Positions 49,315-57,339 of a stretch of 64,000 nucleotides of DNA are shown in pieces. Location: assembly GCA_016714815.1 (NCBI GenBank), contig JADKBZ010000007.1, positions 62,001 to 126,000 on the forward strand. Reading direction: 5' to 3'. The stretch's first letter is position 1, and every line of letters starts with the position of its first letter. The notes below the pieces were generated by a model. That model was not told the origin of the DNA and did not search any database. It saw nothing but the letters and a program-made list of their open reading frames with translations. This DNA comes from Holophagales bacterium (lineage in GTDB: Bacteria > Acidobacteriota > Thermoanaerobaculia > UBA5066). Both the position numbers and the translations under genes were made by a program.

Positions 49315-51689
49315 GACGAGCGCTGGTTCTCCTTCTCCTTTCGACGGAAGCGCACGCCGAGGAGCGCTTCGGGGTCCTCGAGTTCTTCGTGAGGGGGTCG
49401 GGGGCCTATTGCCAGGCCGCTGCCCCGTCGGTCATGGCGCTCCAGGACGCGATGGAGGGGCGCGCCGTCGTTCTCGAGTACCCGTTCGACTCGTTTACCC
49501 AGGGCCGGGTAGACAGGTTCTGGGCCGCCTACACGGGTCCGTCGCCCTATCTCCCGATCACCCTCGTGGGGAGCGGCTACGACGTCTGCCAGGGACCGGT
49601 CGACTACGCCACCCGCTACCGGCAGATGCTCGAGGCCGAGCTGGCGCGTCCGCCACGGGCGGCGATCCAGGCCTGGAGCCGCCCGTGGGGAAGCGGGCTG
49701 CAGGTCTACGCCACGGTCCGGAACCTCGGCGCCGAACCGCTCCGCACCGGCACGAAGCCGACGTTGTGGCTCGTCGCGTGGGAGGACGGGCGGATCGGCC
49801 TCACGAAGACCTTCGTCCGGGCTACAGCCTCCAGAGCGCTCGCGGCCGACATCCCTCCGGGCGGCACGGCGAGCCTCACGATCGAGGTTCCGTCCCTCGG
49901 CACGGCGGACAGGCAACGGGTGCGGGCTGCCGTCCTGCTCGACGAGCTCCTGGCCGGCACCAGCCGGTACGACCTGCTCCAGTCCGTCGTCGCGCAACCC
50001 GCCGGCGTCTCGGTGACCCCTGCCGCGGTCACGCTCGGCCCCGCCGCGGGCGAGACACAGGTGACGCTCGAAGGTCCCCACGTCCTGACCTGGTCGGCCA
50101 TCTCCGACGTCGCCTGGCTGGAGGTGACACCGGCGAGCGGGACCGTGCCGGCCGGCGCCACGATCCGGCTCGTCGGCTCGCCCGCGGCGGGCGCGATCGG
50201 GACCGTGCGCTTCTCGGCCTCCGGCGAGGGAATGGACTTCTCGACGACGGTCACGGTCACGGCGGCGGGACCGGTCCTGACCTGGGAAGCCGTCGTCCCG
50301 GCGGCCTCGCACGCGCCCGGGGCCTTCGGCAGCCTCTGGCGCACCGACCTCGCCGCCGTGAACGCCGGCGCCACGACGGCCAGCGTCACCCAGACGTTCG
50401 TGCCGGTCCAGGGCGAGAGCGTGACCCGGACGTCGGAGATCCCTCCGGGGGGAACCCGCGAGTGGTCCGACGTCCTCGCATCGCTCTTCGGCGTCGACGC
50501 GGCCGCCGCAGCCTCGGGTGTCGTCCGCGTCGCCTCCGACCGGGCGCTTCACGTCTCCTCTCGCACGTTCAGCGAGGCCGTGGACGGGACGTTCGGCGGG
50601 TATCTCCCCGCCGTGACAGCCGTCGAAGGGCTCGTCGCCGGGACGACGGGGATCCTTCCGCAGCTCACGCGGACGGCTCTCTTCCGGACGAACGTCGGCG
50701 TGACGAACCTGGGTGATACGGCGGCCTCGGTGACGATCCGCCTCAGAGGGACGAACTCGGAGAATCTCGGCGAGCCCGTCTTCCGGACGGTGCCGCCGAG
50801 AGGGCTGGAGCAGGTCGTCGACGTCTTCGGCGTTGCCGGGGCGGGCGACCGGGAGCTCGCCTGGGCGACGGTCGAGGTGACGACACAGGGAGCGCTCGTC
50901 TGGGCTTATGCCTCCGTCATCGACAATCGGACGGGAGACCCGACGATCGTCCCGATGCACCCACCGCCGAGCGGCACCGCCCGGTCCGTACCCGCCTTCG
51001 AGCAAACCGTAGCCGCGGCGGCGCACGCACCGGGGGCTTTCGAGAGCCTCTGGCGGACCGACCTCGCCGTCGTCAACGCCTCCGGCACCGAGGTGGCCGT
51101 CGACGTCCGCTTCGTCCCGGCAGGAGGCGGTGAGCCGGTCACGAAGGCCGAGCGGGTCGCACCCGGCACCCGGGCCTGGTCCGACGTCCTGGTCTCCCTC
51201 TTCGACCTCGACACGGCCTCCGCGGTCTCGGGCGCACTCCACTTCCGCTCGGACGGTCCCCTCGTCGTCTCCTCCCGGACGTTCAACGTGACGGCACAAG
51301 GCTCCTTCGGAGCACATCTCGCGGGTATCGAGCGGTCCGGGGCGCTGACCCCGGAAAGGCCCGGCGTCCTCCCCCAGCTGAAGCGCACCGCCTCGACGAG
51401 GACGAACGTGGGCCTCGCCAATCCCGGCGCCAGCCCGGTGAGCGTCGCAATCCTCCTGCGCGCGGCCGACGGCACCGGGCTCGGGACCGAGAAGCTCGTG
51501 ACGGTACCCCCCGGCGGCCTCGTCCAGGAGAACGACGTTTTCGCCTCGTGCGGCGCGGGGGACGCGCCGATCGCGTGGGCCCGGATCGAGGTGAGGACGG
51601 TCGGCGGGGAGGCCGTCGCCTACGCTTCCGTCATCGACAATCGGACGGGAGACCCGACGATCATCCCAATGTCGGGGCCGCCGGAATGA
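49299..51689 (+). CDS. Large secreted protein with thioredoxin-like N-terminus and two long repeats
   Basis: A 796-residue protein. After a signal peptide (1-20) comes a ~100-residue thioredoxin-like domain with Cys but no CXXC (FGVLEFFVRGSGAYC). A BACON-like Ig domain follows (about 255-320, with VAWLEVTPASGTVPAGATI). Two copies of a ~230-residue beta-rich unit (about 335-555 and 570-790) come last; both contain HAPGAF.SLWRTDLA.VN and end with ASVIDNRTGDPTI. I recognise no enzyme. The repeats resemble secreted adhesin-like proteins of Acidobacteria (inference). The gene lies in the thiol-protein operon. Confidence 0.78.
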   Translation: MDKAVRRALVLLLLSTEAHAEERFGVLEFFVRGSGAYCQAAAPSVMALQDAMEGRAVVLEYPFDSFTQGRVDRFWAAYTGPSPYLPITLVGSGYDVCQGPVDYATRYRQMLEAELARPPRAAIQAWSRPWGSGLQVYATVRNLGAEPLRTGTKPTLWLVAWEDGRIGLTKTFVRATASRALAADIPPGGTASLTIEVPSLGTADRQRVRAAVLLDELLAGTSRYDLLQSVVAQPAGVSVTPAAVTLGPAAGETQVTLEGPHVLTWSAISDVAWLEVTPASGTVPAGATIRLVGSPAAGAIGTVRFSASGEGMDFSTTVTVTAAGPVLTWEAVVPAASHAPGAFGSLWRTDLAAVNAGATTASVTQTFVPVQGESVTRTSEIPPGGTREWSDVLASLFGVDAAAAASGVVRVASDRALHVSSRTFSEAVDGTFGGYLPAVTAVEGLVAGTTGILPQLTRTALFRTNVGVTNLGDTAASVTIRLRGTNSENLGEPVFRTVPPRGLEQVVDVFGVAGAGDRELAWATVEVTTQGALVWAYASVIDNRTGDPTIVPMHPPPSGTARSVPAFEQTVAAAAHAPGAFESLWRTDLAVVNASGTEVAVDVRFVPAGGGEPVTKAERVAPGTRAWSDVLVSLFDLDTASAVSGALHFRSDGPLVVSSRTFNVTAQGSFGAHLAGIERSGALTPERPGVLPQLKRTASTRTNVGLANPGASPVSVAILLRAADGTGLGTEKLVTVPPGGLVQENDVFASCGAGDAPIAWARIEVRTVGGEAVAYASVIDNRTGDPTIIPMSGPPE

Positions 51690-51741
51690 CCGCGTGTCCC
51701 GCCCGGCGGAGCCGCCTGGGACGGCTTTGGGAGGAAACGGC

Positions 51742-52515
51742 ATGAGCCTTCTCGACGACCTTCTGGCGACGCTGCCCGACGCGCCGGTGCGCACGGTCCT
51801 CGTCGGCGTCCACTGGACCGTCGTCTGCAGCCGGGGCTGCGGCCTGGCGTCCACGATCCCCGGCGACGGGCCGCACGGCCACGCGGCCGTGCGCGATGTC
51901 GGCCGCCTGCACCGAAAGAGCGCCCGGGAGCTGGCCGAGTACGCCCGCTCGGGCAACACGGTGGAGGCCGGTATCGGCGTGGCGGCCATCAACTCGCTCC
52001 TCGACCTCGACGAAAGCAGCGCCGTGGAGGTCAACGCCTCGCGCGTCCTCGCCGAGCGTGGGCGTGGGCGGACCGTGGCGATCGTGGGGAGCTTCCCGTT
52101 CATCCCCCGGCTGCGCGAGCAGGTCGGAGAGCTCTGGGTCCTCGAGCAGCGCCCCTCCGAGGGCGAGTACCCCGCCTCCAGCGCGGCGACCCTGATCCCG
52201 CAGGCCGACGTCGTCGCGATCACCGGCAGCGCACTCGTCAACGGCACCCTGGACGGCCTCCTCGCGCTCTGCCGCCCGGAATCCCTCGTGATGGTTCTGG
52301 GGCCGAGCACCCCCCTGTCGCCAATGCTCTTCGACCACGGGGCGAACCTCGTTTCGGGCGCGCGCGTCGTGGACGAGGAGGCGGTGCTCAGGACCGTCGG
52401 GCAGGGGGCGACGTTCCAGCAGGTCGAGGGGGTCCGGCTCCTGACCATCGAGCGGAGACATGACGAAATGACGAAACACAAGAGAACCAGCGTGAAACCG
52501 CCGGGTGCGGCGTAG
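51742..52515 (+). CDS. DUF364/DUF4213-type putative heavy-metal chelation protein
   Basis: A 257-residue protein matching the DUF4213/DUF364 pattern: VVCSRGCGLAST, then GNTVEAGIGVAAINSLL, GSFPFIPRLRE and ITGSALVNGTLDGLL. Family members are small cytosolic proteins linked to metal or cofactor metabolism; function is unproven. ATG 51742 has GGAGG 10 bp upstream. The C-terminal 20 residues are basic and family-atypical. Confidence 0.85.
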   Translation: MSLLDDLLATLPDAPVRTVLVGVHWTVVCSRGCGLASTIPGDGPHGHAAVRDVGRLHRKSARELAEYARSGNTVEAGIGVAAINSLLDLDESSAVEVNASRVLAERGRGRTVAIVGSFPFIPRLREQVGELWVLEQRPSEGEYPASSAATLIPQADVVAITGSALVNGTLDGLLALCRPESLVMVLGPSTPLSPMLFDHGANLVSGARVVDEEAVLRTVGQGATFQQVEGVRLLTIERRHDEMTKHKRTSVKPPGAA

Positions 52516-52655
52516 GATGGACACGGCCCCGAGGGGGCCGGAAAGGAGCCGCGATGAGCGAACCCCAGGGTTGCGGCCGTGTGACGGGCGCCGTCTCCAG
52601 CGACGGGGCTCCGCCCGCTCCCAGCCCGGAATCCACTCTGAAGAAGGAGGTCCTC

Positions 52656-53264
52656 GTGACGGCACGCCCGGGGCAGAAGGCCCCTGAATTCACAGCCCCG
52701 TCCTACTACCGTGGCGGCTTCACCCCCGTGAAGCTCGCCGATTTCGCAGGCAAGTGGGTCCTCCTCTGCTTCTACCCGGGGGACTTCACCTTCGTCTGAG
52801 CGACGGAAGTGTCGGCGGTCGCCGACAATTACGCACGGCTCCAGGCGCTGGGGGTCGAGGTCATCTCGGTCAGCGTCGACAGTCACTTCGTACACAAGAT
52901 GTGGAACGACCACGAGCTCGTGAAGATGGTCGAGGGCGGAGTCCCGTTCCACATGGCCTCCGACCAGGCCGGGAACATCGGCCGCGCCTACGGCGTCTGG
53001 GACGAGGGCCAGGGAATCGAGCTCCGGGGACGGTTCCTGATCGACCCCGACGGCGTGATCCAGGCGATGGAGGTGATGACGCCTCCCGTCGGCCGCAAGC
53101 TCGCCGAGACGATCCGACAGGTGCAGGCGTTCCAGCTCGTCCGCGCCTCCAAGGGGACGGAGGCGACGCCCGCGGGCTGGATGCCGGGCGATCTCGTTCT
53201 CAAGCCCGGGCCCGACCTCGTCGGAAACGTCTGGAAGGTCTGGAAACCCTCTCAGGAGAAGTAG
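52656..53264 (+). CDS. prxU: Selenocysteine-containing peroxiredoxin (PrxU type)
   Basis: Translation across the in-frame TGA 52797-52799 gives an AhpC/Prx protein whose motif FYPGDFTFV-U-ATE replaces FTFVCPTE. The TGA is therefore exactly at the peroxidatic Cys, a site where bacterial selenoproteins are known. With GTG 52656 as start (AAGGAGGT directly upstream) the product is 202 residues with Sec at 48, the usual position. ATG 52554 (AAGGAG upstream) would add 34 residues. No Cys follows Sec: the resolving site reads TPAGW where relatives have CPAGW or CPANW. It is thus a 1-Sec enzyme needing an external reductant. A SECIS hairpin follows the TGA. Confidence 0.9.
52797..52827 (+). promoter_or_regulatory. 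Bacterial SECIS after the peroxiredoxin UGA
   Basis: TGTCGGC (52810-52816) pairs perfectly with GCCGACA (52821-52827), giving a 7-bp stem with loop GGTC. Loop bases one and two are G, and the loop starts 17 nt after the UGA, inside the 16-37 nt window of the bacterial SECIS model. The loop also recalls the AGGUCU loop of E. coli fdhF. Confidence 0.85.
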
Positions 53265-53397
53265 GCCCCGCTTGCGGGAAGAGGGCCGCGGGGAGCCGGG
53301 CGGCGTGCGTCGCTCCGCTCCCCGCGTTGCCCTTCGCATCGGCGGGCGCCTGGGGACTCGAGTCTCCTCGACCGATGCAACGAAGCACAGGTATCGT

Positions 53398-54768
53398 GTG
53401 ACCGTGCGGAAGCCGGCGACGACCGACGCGATCCTCGAGAGCATCTCCGACGGCGTCTTCACGGTCGACGCCGAGTGGCGCATCACGTCGTTCAACCGGG
53501 CCGCCGAGAAGATCACCGGCGTCTCGCGGAAGGAAGCGATCGGCCGGCGCTGCGCCGAGGTCTTCCGCTCGAGCATGTGCGGGCCCTCGTGCGCCCTGCA
53601 GCGGACGCTGAAGACCGGCCGGCCGATCATCGGGAAGTCCGGATACATCGTCGTGGCGGACGGGACCCGGGTCCCCGTCAGCATCTCGACCGCCGTCCTC
53701 AGGGATACGCGCGGCAACGTGACCGGCGGGGCGGAGACGTTTCGCGACCTCTCCGACGTGGAGGCTCTCAGGGAAGAGCTCGAGGGGAAGTCCCGCGTCG
53801 GGGACCTCTCCAGCCGCAGTCCGCTCATGCAGAGGCTCTTCGAGGCGCTTCCGACCATCGCCGCGAGCCCGAGCACCGTCCTCCTCCTCGGCGAGACCGG
53901 TACCGGCAAGGAGCTCGTGGCGCGGACGATCCACGCGCTCAGCCCCAGGGCCCGTGGGCCGTTCGTCGCGGTGAACTGCGGCGCGCTTCCCGACACGCTC
54001 CTCGAGTCGGAGCTCTTCGGATACCGGGCCGGCGCGTTCACGGGCGCCGCGAGGGACCGGCAGGGCCGGTTCGCGATCGCGCAGGGAGGGACCCTCTTCC
54101 TCGACGAGATCGGCGAGGTGAGCCCGGCGTTGCAGGTGCGGCTCCTTCGGGTCCTGCAGGAGCGGACCTACGAGCCCCTCGGCGCGAACCGGTCCGAGAC
54201 GACGGATGCGCGCGTGATCGTCGCCACGAACCGGGACCTCGCCGCGCGGATGCGCGAAGGGCTCTTCCGGGAGGACCTCTACTACCGCGTGAACGTCGTC
54301 CGCGTCGAGCTGCCCCCGCTGCGCCGGAGGAAGGAGGACATTCCTCTTCTCGTGGACGAGCTGATCGCGCGTTTCAACCGGCTCCAGAAGCGCTCCGTGA
54401 AAGGGTTCACCGGCGAGGCCCTGTCGCTCCTCATGGCGCACGAATGGCCCGGGAACGTCCGCGAGCTCGCGAACGTCGTCGAGCGAGCCTTCGTCGTCTG
54501 CGGCGACAGGCATATCGGTATCGCCGACCTCCCCGAAGAGCTGACGGGCCGCGCCTCGTCGGGCGCCGGCGGGCTGGACATCCGGTCCGCCCACGCCGTC
54601 CTCGACGCCCAGGCGATCCGCACGGCCCTCGAGCGGCACGGGTTCAACCGCCTCGCAGCGGCGAAGGAGCTCGGCATCCACAAGACGACGCTCTTCCGGC
54701 GGATCCGCAAGCTCGGCATCGAGCTCCCCGGGCGGGACGGCCGGTTGGCTCGGGATCCAGCGGAGTAG
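53398..54768 (+). CDS. Sigma-54-dependent activator with Cys-containing PAS domain
   Basis: A 456-residue enhancer-binding protein. A PAS domain (about 10-120) holds C52, C61 and C65 (SSMCGPSCAL), a possible redox or Fe-S sensor. The AAA+ domain has GETGTGKE (165-172), the sigma-54 contact loop GAFTGA (212-217) and LFLDEIGE (233-240). A Fis-type HTH ends it (LAAAKELGIHKTTLFRRIRK). Start taken at GTG 53398. It precedes a cluster with a sigma-54-type promoter, as in the Desulfovibrio orange-protein operons. Confidence 0.92.
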   Translation: MTVRKPATTDAILESISDGVFTVDAEWRITSFNRAAEKITGVSRKEAIGRRCAEVFRSSMCGPSCALQRTLKTGRPIIGKSGYIVVADGTRVPVSISTAVLRDTRGNVTGGAETFRDLSDVEALREELEGKSRVGDLSSRSPLMQRLFEALPTIAASPSTVLLLGETGTGKELVARTIHALSPRARGPFVAVNCGALPDTLLESELFGYRAGAFTGAARDRQGRFAIAQGGTLFLDEIGEVSPALQVRLLRVLQERTYEPLGANRSETTDARVIVATNRDLAARMREGLFREDLYYRVNVVRVELPPLRRRKEDIPLLVDELIARFNRLQKRSVKGFTGEALSLLMAHEWPGNVRELANVVERAFVVCGDRHIGIADLPEELTGRASSGAGGLDIRSAHAVLDAQAIRTALERHGFNRLAAAKELGIHKTTLFRRIRKLGIELPGRDGRLARDPAE

Positions 54769-54795
54769 CACGAGCGCTTCCGTAGCCCCCGAACA

Positions 54796-54815
54796 GAGTA
54801 GCCGCAGCGCTACTC
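54796..54815. promoter_or_regulatory. Inverted repeat, likely activator site
   Basis: GAGTAGC (54796-54802) and GCTACTC (54809-54815) form a 7-bp dyad with a 6-bp spacer. It lies about 90 bp upstream of the sigma-54 promoter, a usual distance for enhancer sites, just after the activator gene stop. Confidence 0.55.
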
Positions 54816-54901
54816 CGGCACGTCGTCAGGCCCTGCCTCGGGATCACGCATCCTGTTTTCCGGACGTCATTTCGAAGATATTTCGGGCTCAGGCCCTGTG
54901 C

Positions 54902-54917
54902 TGGCTCCGCGCTTGCT
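54902..54917 (+). promoter_or_regulatory. Sigma-54 (-24/-12) promoter
   Basis: TGGCTCCGCGCTTGCT matches the consensus TGGCAC-N5-TTGCW with exact spacing. It points to the NifX-like gene. Transcription would begin near 54928, only one base before the GTG of that gene. Confidence 0.75.
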
Positions 54918-54928
54918 CTTCCCTCCCC

Positions 54929-55447
54929 GTGGACCGACGCCGACCCTCCAACCGATCGAAAGCGGCCTTTCCCTTCTGGGATGGACGCATCGCACCCGTC
55001 TTCGACACGGCGCGGGATCTCCACGTGGTGGAAGCCGAGTCCGGGCGCGTCGTTTCGAGAGCGGAAGAGTCGCTCCCCCCGGGGCCGCCGGATCGGATGG
55101 TGGCTCGCCTCGCCGGCCTCGGCGTCGACACGCTCGTCTGCGGGGCGATCTCGCGGCCGATGCGGGAGGTGGTCGCCGCCTCCGGCATCCGGGTCATCTC
55201 GTTCGTCTCCGGCGAGCGGGACGAGGTCGTTCAGGCGTGGCTCGGCGGCGGCCTCGACCAGCCGGCCTTCACGATGCCCGGCTGCGGCGGTCGTCGCCGC
55301 GCGCGAGTCAGGGGACGGTTCGGGCGAGGAGACGTCGGGTCATGCCTTTGCCCTGCTTGTGGACACTCCGAGCCTCACGAGCGCGGAATTCCCTGCGTTC
55401 AGAGGACGTGCCCGAAATGCGGCACCGCGATGACGCGGGCCACCTGA
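54929..55447 (+). CDS. NifX/MTH1175-like protein with C-terminal zinc ribbon
   Basis: The 172-residue protein has a NifX-type fold (WDGRIAPVFDTARDLHVVEA, VDTLVCGAISRPMREVVA) and a C-terminal Cys-rich region (CLCPACG ... CPKCG) resembling a zinc ribbon. Orange protein of Desulfovibrio has the same fold and holds a Mo-Cu-S cluster. GTG 54929 is the only usable start; family members start near the KAAFPF segment. If the sigma-54 start site is right, the mRNA is nearly leaderless. Confidence 0.75.
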   Translation: MDRRRPSNRSKAAFPFWDGRIAPVFDTARDLHVVEAESGRVVSRAEESLPPGPPDRMVARLAGLGVDTLVCGAISRPMREVVAASGIRVISFVSGERDEVVQAWLGGGLDQPAFTMPGCGGRRRARVRGRFGRGDVGSCLCPACGHSEPHERGIPCVQRTCPKCGTAMTRAT

Positions 55448-55461
55448 AAGGAGATCGCATC

Positions 55462-55677
55462 ATGCCCAGAAGAGATGGAACAGGACCGAAGGGGCGGGGT
55501 ACGGGGACCGGCCGCGGAAGGGGTCACTGCGGCGGCGGCGGGACGCCTGCCAAGGCCAGCAGCCCCGAGACTCCCGGCGACGCCGCGCCCGGAGCGGGCC
55601 ACGGCGGGCGCCGCAGGAGGATTCGGGGAGGAGCCGGCCACGGCGTCCCGCCCGCCGATCCAGCGCGAGAGAAGTGA
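55462..55677 (+). CDS. Small DUF5320-like Gly/Arg-rich protein
   Basis: A 71-residue protein starting MPRRDGTGPKGRGTGTGRGR, similar to DUF5320 proteins (MPRGDGTGPxGxGPxTGRG) that accompany NifX/MinD clusters in anaerobes. GGAGAT precedes the ATG. The stop overlaps the next ATG. Its function is unknown. Confidence 0.75.
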   Translation: MPRRDGTGPKGRGTGTGRGRGHCGGGGTPAKASSPETPGDAAPGAGHGGRRRRIRGGAGHGVPPADPAREK

Positions 55678-56120
55678 TGGCGAAGATCGGGATCATCATC
55701 TGCGCCCGCTACAAGGACTGCGGTGGCGGCAAGTGCCTGCGGTCGATGCGCGAACGCCGCGGCGCTTTCTCGGCCTACCCGGCCGGAGAGCCGCTGGAGA
55801 TTGTCGGCTACTCGACCTGCGGCGGCTGCCCGGGCGGGAACGTCGAGTACGTCCCCGCCGAGATGAAGAAGAACGGAGCCGAGGCGATCCACCTCGCCAC
55901 CGGCCTCGTCGTCGGGTACCCGCCCTGCCCCCACATCCGCGAGTTCAAGCAGTACATCGAGACCGCGTACGGCCTGCCCGTGGTGGTCGGGACGCACCCC
56001 GTCCCAGAGAAGTACCGGAAGGTCCACGAGCAGCTCCCCTTCTGGCAGCAGAAGGAGATGGCCGAGCTCGCCGGTCCACTCCTGAACGAGGACCGGGCGA
56101 TCCAGGCGGCCTACGATTGA
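55677..56120 (+). CDS. CGGC domain protein
   Basis: A 147-residue protein with CARYKDCGGGKC near the start and STCGGCPGG in the middle, the CGGC-domain pattern, plus PPCPHIREFK. These conserved Cys probably bind metal or a cluster. ATG 55677 overlaps the stop of the small upstream gene. The family is usual in NifX/MinD clusters of anaerobes. Confidence 0.87.
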   Translation: MAKIGIIICARYKDCGGGKCLRSMRERRGAFSAYPAGEPLEIVGYSTCGGCPGGNVEYVPAEMKKNGAEAIHLATGLVVGYPPCPHIREFKQYIETAYGLPVVVGTHPVPEKYRKVHEQLPFWQQKEMAELAGPLLNEDRAIQAAYD

Positions 56121-56134
56121 ACGAAAGGGAAACG

Positions 56135-56497
56135 ATGAATATCGTATTTTCAACTTCGGGAGATAGCCTCGACGCCCCGCTGGACGCCCGGTTCGGCCGG
56201 GCGCCGAAGTTCCTCCTCTACGACCTCGAGGCCGGGCTGGCCCGGCTCATCGACAACAAAGAGGGCCGAGCCGCGAGCCAGGGAGCGGGAATCCAGGCCG
56301 CCGAGAGCGTCGCCCGCGCCGGGGCCGGGGCCGTCGTCACGGGCCACTGCGGCCCGAAGGCTTTCGCGGTCCTGCGCACGGCCGGCATCAAGGTCTACTC
56401 CTGTCGTGCCGCCACCGTCGGGGAGGCGCTGGCCCAGTACCGGTCGGGAGCACTGGTCGAGCAGACCGAAGCGGACGTGGCGGGCCACCACGCATGA
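56135..56497 (+). CDS. NifX/MTH1175-like protein
   Basis: The 120-residue protein consists of just the NifX fold: NIVFSTSGDSLDAPLDARFG, then AVVTGHCGPKAFAVLRTAGI and VYSCRAATVGEAL. Together with the gene at 54929 this makes two cluster-binding candidates in the operon. Its stop overlaps the next ATG. Confidence 0.88.
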   Translation: MNIVFSTSGDSLDAPLDARFGRAPKFLLYDLEAGLARLIDNKEGRAASQGAGIQAAESVARAGAGAVVTGHCGPKAFAVLRTAGIKVYSCRAATVGEALAQYRSGALVEQTEADVAGHHA

Positions 56498-57339
56498 AGG
56501 TCGCAATCGCTTCGGGCAAAGGGGGAACCGGCAAGACGACGGTAGCCGTGAACCTGGCTCGTGCCTGGGGCGTTCCGGTTCAGCTCCTCGACTGCGACGT
56601 CGAGGAGCCGAATGCCCACCTCTTCCTCGGTGGCGAGCCGGGGAACGAGGTCCCCGTTTTCATCAAGATCCCGTCCGTCGACGAGGCTCTCTGCGACGCG
56701 TGCGGCGAGTGCGGGCGCTTCTGCGAGTTCCACGCGATCGTCGTCGTCGGGAAAGCTCCCCTCGTCTTCCCCGGCATGTGCCACGCCTGTGGGGGGTGCG
56801 CGAAGGTCTGCCCGCGCGGCGCCATCCGGGAAGTGGACGAGAGGATCGGCGTCGTCGAGACACGAAAGGCGGGGACCGTCTCGCTGACCCTCGGCCGGCT
56901 GGACGTCGGCGTGAGCATGGCGCCGCCGCTCGTCCACGCCGTGAGGAAGCAGATAAGGGAAGGGTCTCCGGTGATCCTCGACGCCCCGGCAGGGACGTCG
57001 TGCACGGTCGTCGCGACGCTGCGTGAGACGGACTTCGTCGTCCTCGTCACCGAGCCGACGCCGTTCGGCCTCCACGACCTGACGCTCGCCGTCGACCTCG
57101 TTCGCGAGCTGCGCCTCCCCTTCGGCGTCGTCGTGAACCGCGTCGGGGTCGGCGACGACCGGGTCCACGCCTGGTGCCGGAAGGAGGGGATCGAGATCCT
57201 CCTCGAGATCCCGGACGACCGGCGGATCGCCGAAGGCTACGCCCGGGGCCGTCTCCTGGTCGACGCGCTGCCCGAGTACGCGGGCCTCTTCCGCTCCCTC
57301 GCAGGCTCGATCCGTGCGCGGGTGGGAGTCGCGGCGTGA
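56494..57339 (+). CDS. MinD/Mrp-type ATPase with inserted 2[4Fe-4S] ferredoxin domain
   Basis: A 281-residue protein. The deviant Walker A KGGTGKTT (9-16) is followed by two CxxCxxCxxxC clusters (C67, 70, 73, 77 and C96, 99, 102, 106), then the rest of the SIMIBI ATPase. The homologous pair in the Desulfovibrio ORP operon works with orange protein. It may load or position Fe-S/Mo clusters. It starts at ATG 56494 by overlap. Confidence 0.92.
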   Translation: MKVAIASGKGGTGKTTVAVNLARAWGVPVQLLDCDVEEPNAHLFLGGEPGNEVPVFIKIPSVDEALCDACGECGRFCEFHAIVVVGKAPLVFPGMCHACGGCAKVCPRGAIREVDERIGVVETRKAGTVSLTLGRLDVGVSMAPPLVHAVRKQIREGSPVILDAPAGTSCTVVATLRETDFVVLVTEPTPFGLHDLTLAVDLVRELRLPFGVVVNRVGVGDDRVHAWCRKEGIEILLEIPDDRRIAEGYARGRLLVDALPEYAGLFRSLAGSIRARVGVAA

